Origin: Spirochaetales bacterium
GTDB lineage: Bacteria; Spirochaetota; Spirochaetia; DSM-2461
Length of the DNA: 6,184 nt
Direction: 5' to 3'
Assembly: GCA_002748225.1 (NCBI GenBank)
Contig: PDRU01000073.1
Location: 1-6,184, forward strand
Part shown: in pieces, positions 6,016 through 6,184 of the stretch
Layout: every line of letters starts with the position of its first letter
Numbering within the stretch: the first letter of the stretch is position 1
The notes under the pieces: generated by a model
Database searches by the model: none
The model's input: the letters and a program-made list of their open reading frames with translations, nothing else
What the model was told of the DNA's origin: nothing
Made by a program: the position numbers and the translations under genes

Positions 6016-6184
6016 TGTTTTTTCCCTCTTCTCAAGATTATCGACACCGCCTCTACATTCATCCAGTGGTAGAGTGTCAAAATAAGGGCCGCGGCAGCCA
6101 GTACAATAGCGATAATCAGAAGAAATCCGCCCAAATAACTGCCGTTAAGCCACCAGTCACGGCCGGTAATGGAAAAAACAGCCG
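6012..6184 (-). CDS. Membrane protein, C-terminal end only (runs off the window)
   Basis: The last 56 codons of a gene entering from the right edge. The visible residues include a polar stretch with RDWWLNGSY, then a strongly hydrophobic segment of about 22 residues from YLGGFLLIIAIVLAAAALIL to LTLYHW, then a short basic tail ending RRGKKQ. This reads as a final transmembrane helix with a positively charged C-terminus, expected on the cytoplasmic side by the positive-inside rule. The TGA (6014-6012) overlaps the ATG of the HEAT-repeat gene as ATGA, indicating one operon and probably equal production. The frame is supported by the hydrophobic helix and the overlap, and both other minus frames are closed by stops here. 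The family cannot be identified from this fragment. Confidence 0.78.
   Translation of the reverse strand, partial: AVFSITGRDWWLNGSYLGGFLLIIAIVLAAAALILTLYHWMNVEAVSIILRRGKKQ
6024..6030 (-). promoter_or_regulatory. Shine-Dalgarno of the HEAT-repeat gene
   Basis: On the minus strand AAGAGGG lies eight bases before the ATG at 6015. It is within the last codons of the upstream membrane protein gene (encoding its R-R-G-K-K-Q tail). It fixes the start ahead of the signal peptide and fits translation both coupled to and independent of the upstream gene. Confidence 0.8.

Overview
The window reads as chromosomal DNA from a spirochaete, probably of the Treponema/Spirochaeta lineage. The main reason is the 898-residue protein at 1910-4606. 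It carries a complete GreA transcript-cleavage domain only at its C-terminus, behind about 740 residues of helical repeats, and oversized GreA proteins of this kind are known to me from Treponema and Borrelia (and in a different form from chlamydiae). Base composition looks fairly even. Genes are tightly packed, with ATGA stop/start overlaps and no sign of mobile DNA, CRISPR, tRNA or rRNA. The lineage call is inference from protein architecture.

Layout. On the left, minus strand: ribulose-phosphate 3-epimerase (rpe, 170-844) runs into the start of a TPR protein cut by the window edge (1-173), with a 4-base ATGA overlap. Positions 845-952 are the only real intergenic space and hold two back-to-back sigma-70-type promoters. 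The leftward one places its start site at the rpe start codon, so rpe mRNA may be leaderless. The rightward one drives a two-gene plus-strand unit: a 315-residue TPR protein (953-1900) and the long GreA (1910-4606), nine bases apart, with the greA Shine-Dalgarno overlapping the upstream stop codon.

On the right, minus strand: the C-terminal end of a membrane protein (6012-6184) overlaps by ATGA the start of an exported HEAT-repeat protein (4600-6015). This unit converges on greA, and the two coding regions overlap by 7 bases tail to tail. With no spacer available, the probable intrinsic terminator for the greA transcript (4690-4723) lies inside the HEAT gene, on the opposite strand.

How they work together: the TPR protein and GreA are likely co-expressed and may act together at RNA polymerase. 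The GreA extension contains a small beta-rich segment (about residues 308-356) resembling the Tudor/SH3-like RNA-polymerase-binding modules of PcrA/UvrD and CarD, which would give this factor a second polymerase contact. The exported HEAT protein and its membrane neighbour probably form a cell-envelope pair of unknown function. Rpe is ordinary pentose-phosphate metabolism. The most interesting material is the domain architecture of GreA and the transcription signals around it. I see no defence or mobile system.
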